A stretch of DNA of 64,000 bases. Origin: Pyxicephalus adspersus. Lineage: Eukaryota; Chordata; Amphibia; Anura; Pyxicephalidae. The notes beneath the pieces are model-generated. The model saw only the letters and a program-made list of their open reading frames with translations, did no database searches and was not told the origin of the DNA. Below are positions 63,951-64,000 of this stretch, piece by piece (the stretch's first letter is position 1; every line of letters begins with the position of its first letter). Made by a program: the position numbers and the translations under genes. The stretch covers positions 129,182,548 to 129,246,547 of the forward strand of contig NC_092858.1 of NCBI RefSeq assembly GCF_032062135.1, written 5' to 3'.

Positions 63951-64000
63951 ACTTTTTTTTTTTTTTCCTTTTTCACAGTGAGGATTTTATACAGTAACTG

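Larger units (their letters stand above)
47646..64000 (-). other. TSPAN7 intron 1 (3' part, truncated by window edge)
   Basis: At least 16355 bases lie upstream of exon 2 and I found no match to the conserved first coding exon, so intron 1 extends past the window. Mammalian TSPAN7 also has a very long first intron. The stretch holds a 49-bp tandem repeat, several MITEs, a G-quadruplex-type motif and a GC-rich repeat cluster after 62900. Parts at 50780-51100 and 52250-52450 look like old dispersed repeats that I cannot name. The part at 53760-55800 shows no clear feature. Confidence 0.8.

Noticed and set aside
63482..63997. Cluster of overlapping open frames at the right edge
   Set aside because: Frames on both strands overlap in a GC-rich repeat-like segment with an A-run. 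No domain is visible.
47646..64000. TSPAN7 exon 1 (start methionine and beginning of TM1)
   Set aside because: I looked for a minus-strand segment encoding the conserved start ending in FVFW followed by a donor and found none, so it is probably beyond the window.

Overview
The window is vertebrate nuclear DNA, most likely from a frog (anuran). It is AT-rich and intron-rich, with no operons or compact coding. It is crowded with short dispersed repeats of kinds typical of frog genomes: palindromic MITEs, hAT and piggyBac-type non-autonomous elements, L2-like tails, CR1/Rex-like LINE 3' ends and a Tc1 relic. I cannot fix the species. The only protein-coding gene I can support is TSPAN7 (tetraspanin-7), on the minus strand. 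Six consecutive coding exons are present (exons 2 to 7 by comparison with the mammalian gene). All are in phase 0 with good splice sites, and together they encode 222 residues ending in a stop codon. The exon 1 coding segment (about 27 residues in mammals) is not in the window and should lie beyond position 64000.

Layout. 1-26086: gene-free DNA downstream of TSPAN7, with a sequence gap at 1296-1574, nested and fold-back elements, two LINE 3' ends in opposite orientation, and two GC-richer patches of unknown origin (15310-15620 and 24241-24705). 26087-26426: terminal exon with stop codon, a probable 3' UTR and a poly(A) signal. 26427-47456: introns 6 to 2 with exons 6, 5, 4, 3 and 2 at 31323, 33812, 35891, 40385 and 47457. 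47646-64000: the 3' part of a large intron 1, rich in MITEs, with a tandem repeat, a G-quadruplex-type motif and a cluster of GC-rich repeats at the end.

The most interesting non-coding signal is a pair of hammerhead-ribozyme-like motifs, at 16065-16113 (+) and 18913-18958 (-). Each has the CUGANGA and GAA core, a short stem II, a near-palindromic ACGYGU stem III and a pairing stem I. This is the minimal type I layout known from Penelope-like and related retroelements. Three hAT-type elements keep perfect 8-bp target-site duplications, and one piggyBac-type element flanked by TTAA is nested inside another MITE. I found no RNA genes with complete promoters or folds, no CRISPR array and no second protein gene. 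The remaining open frames are short and most overlap repeats.
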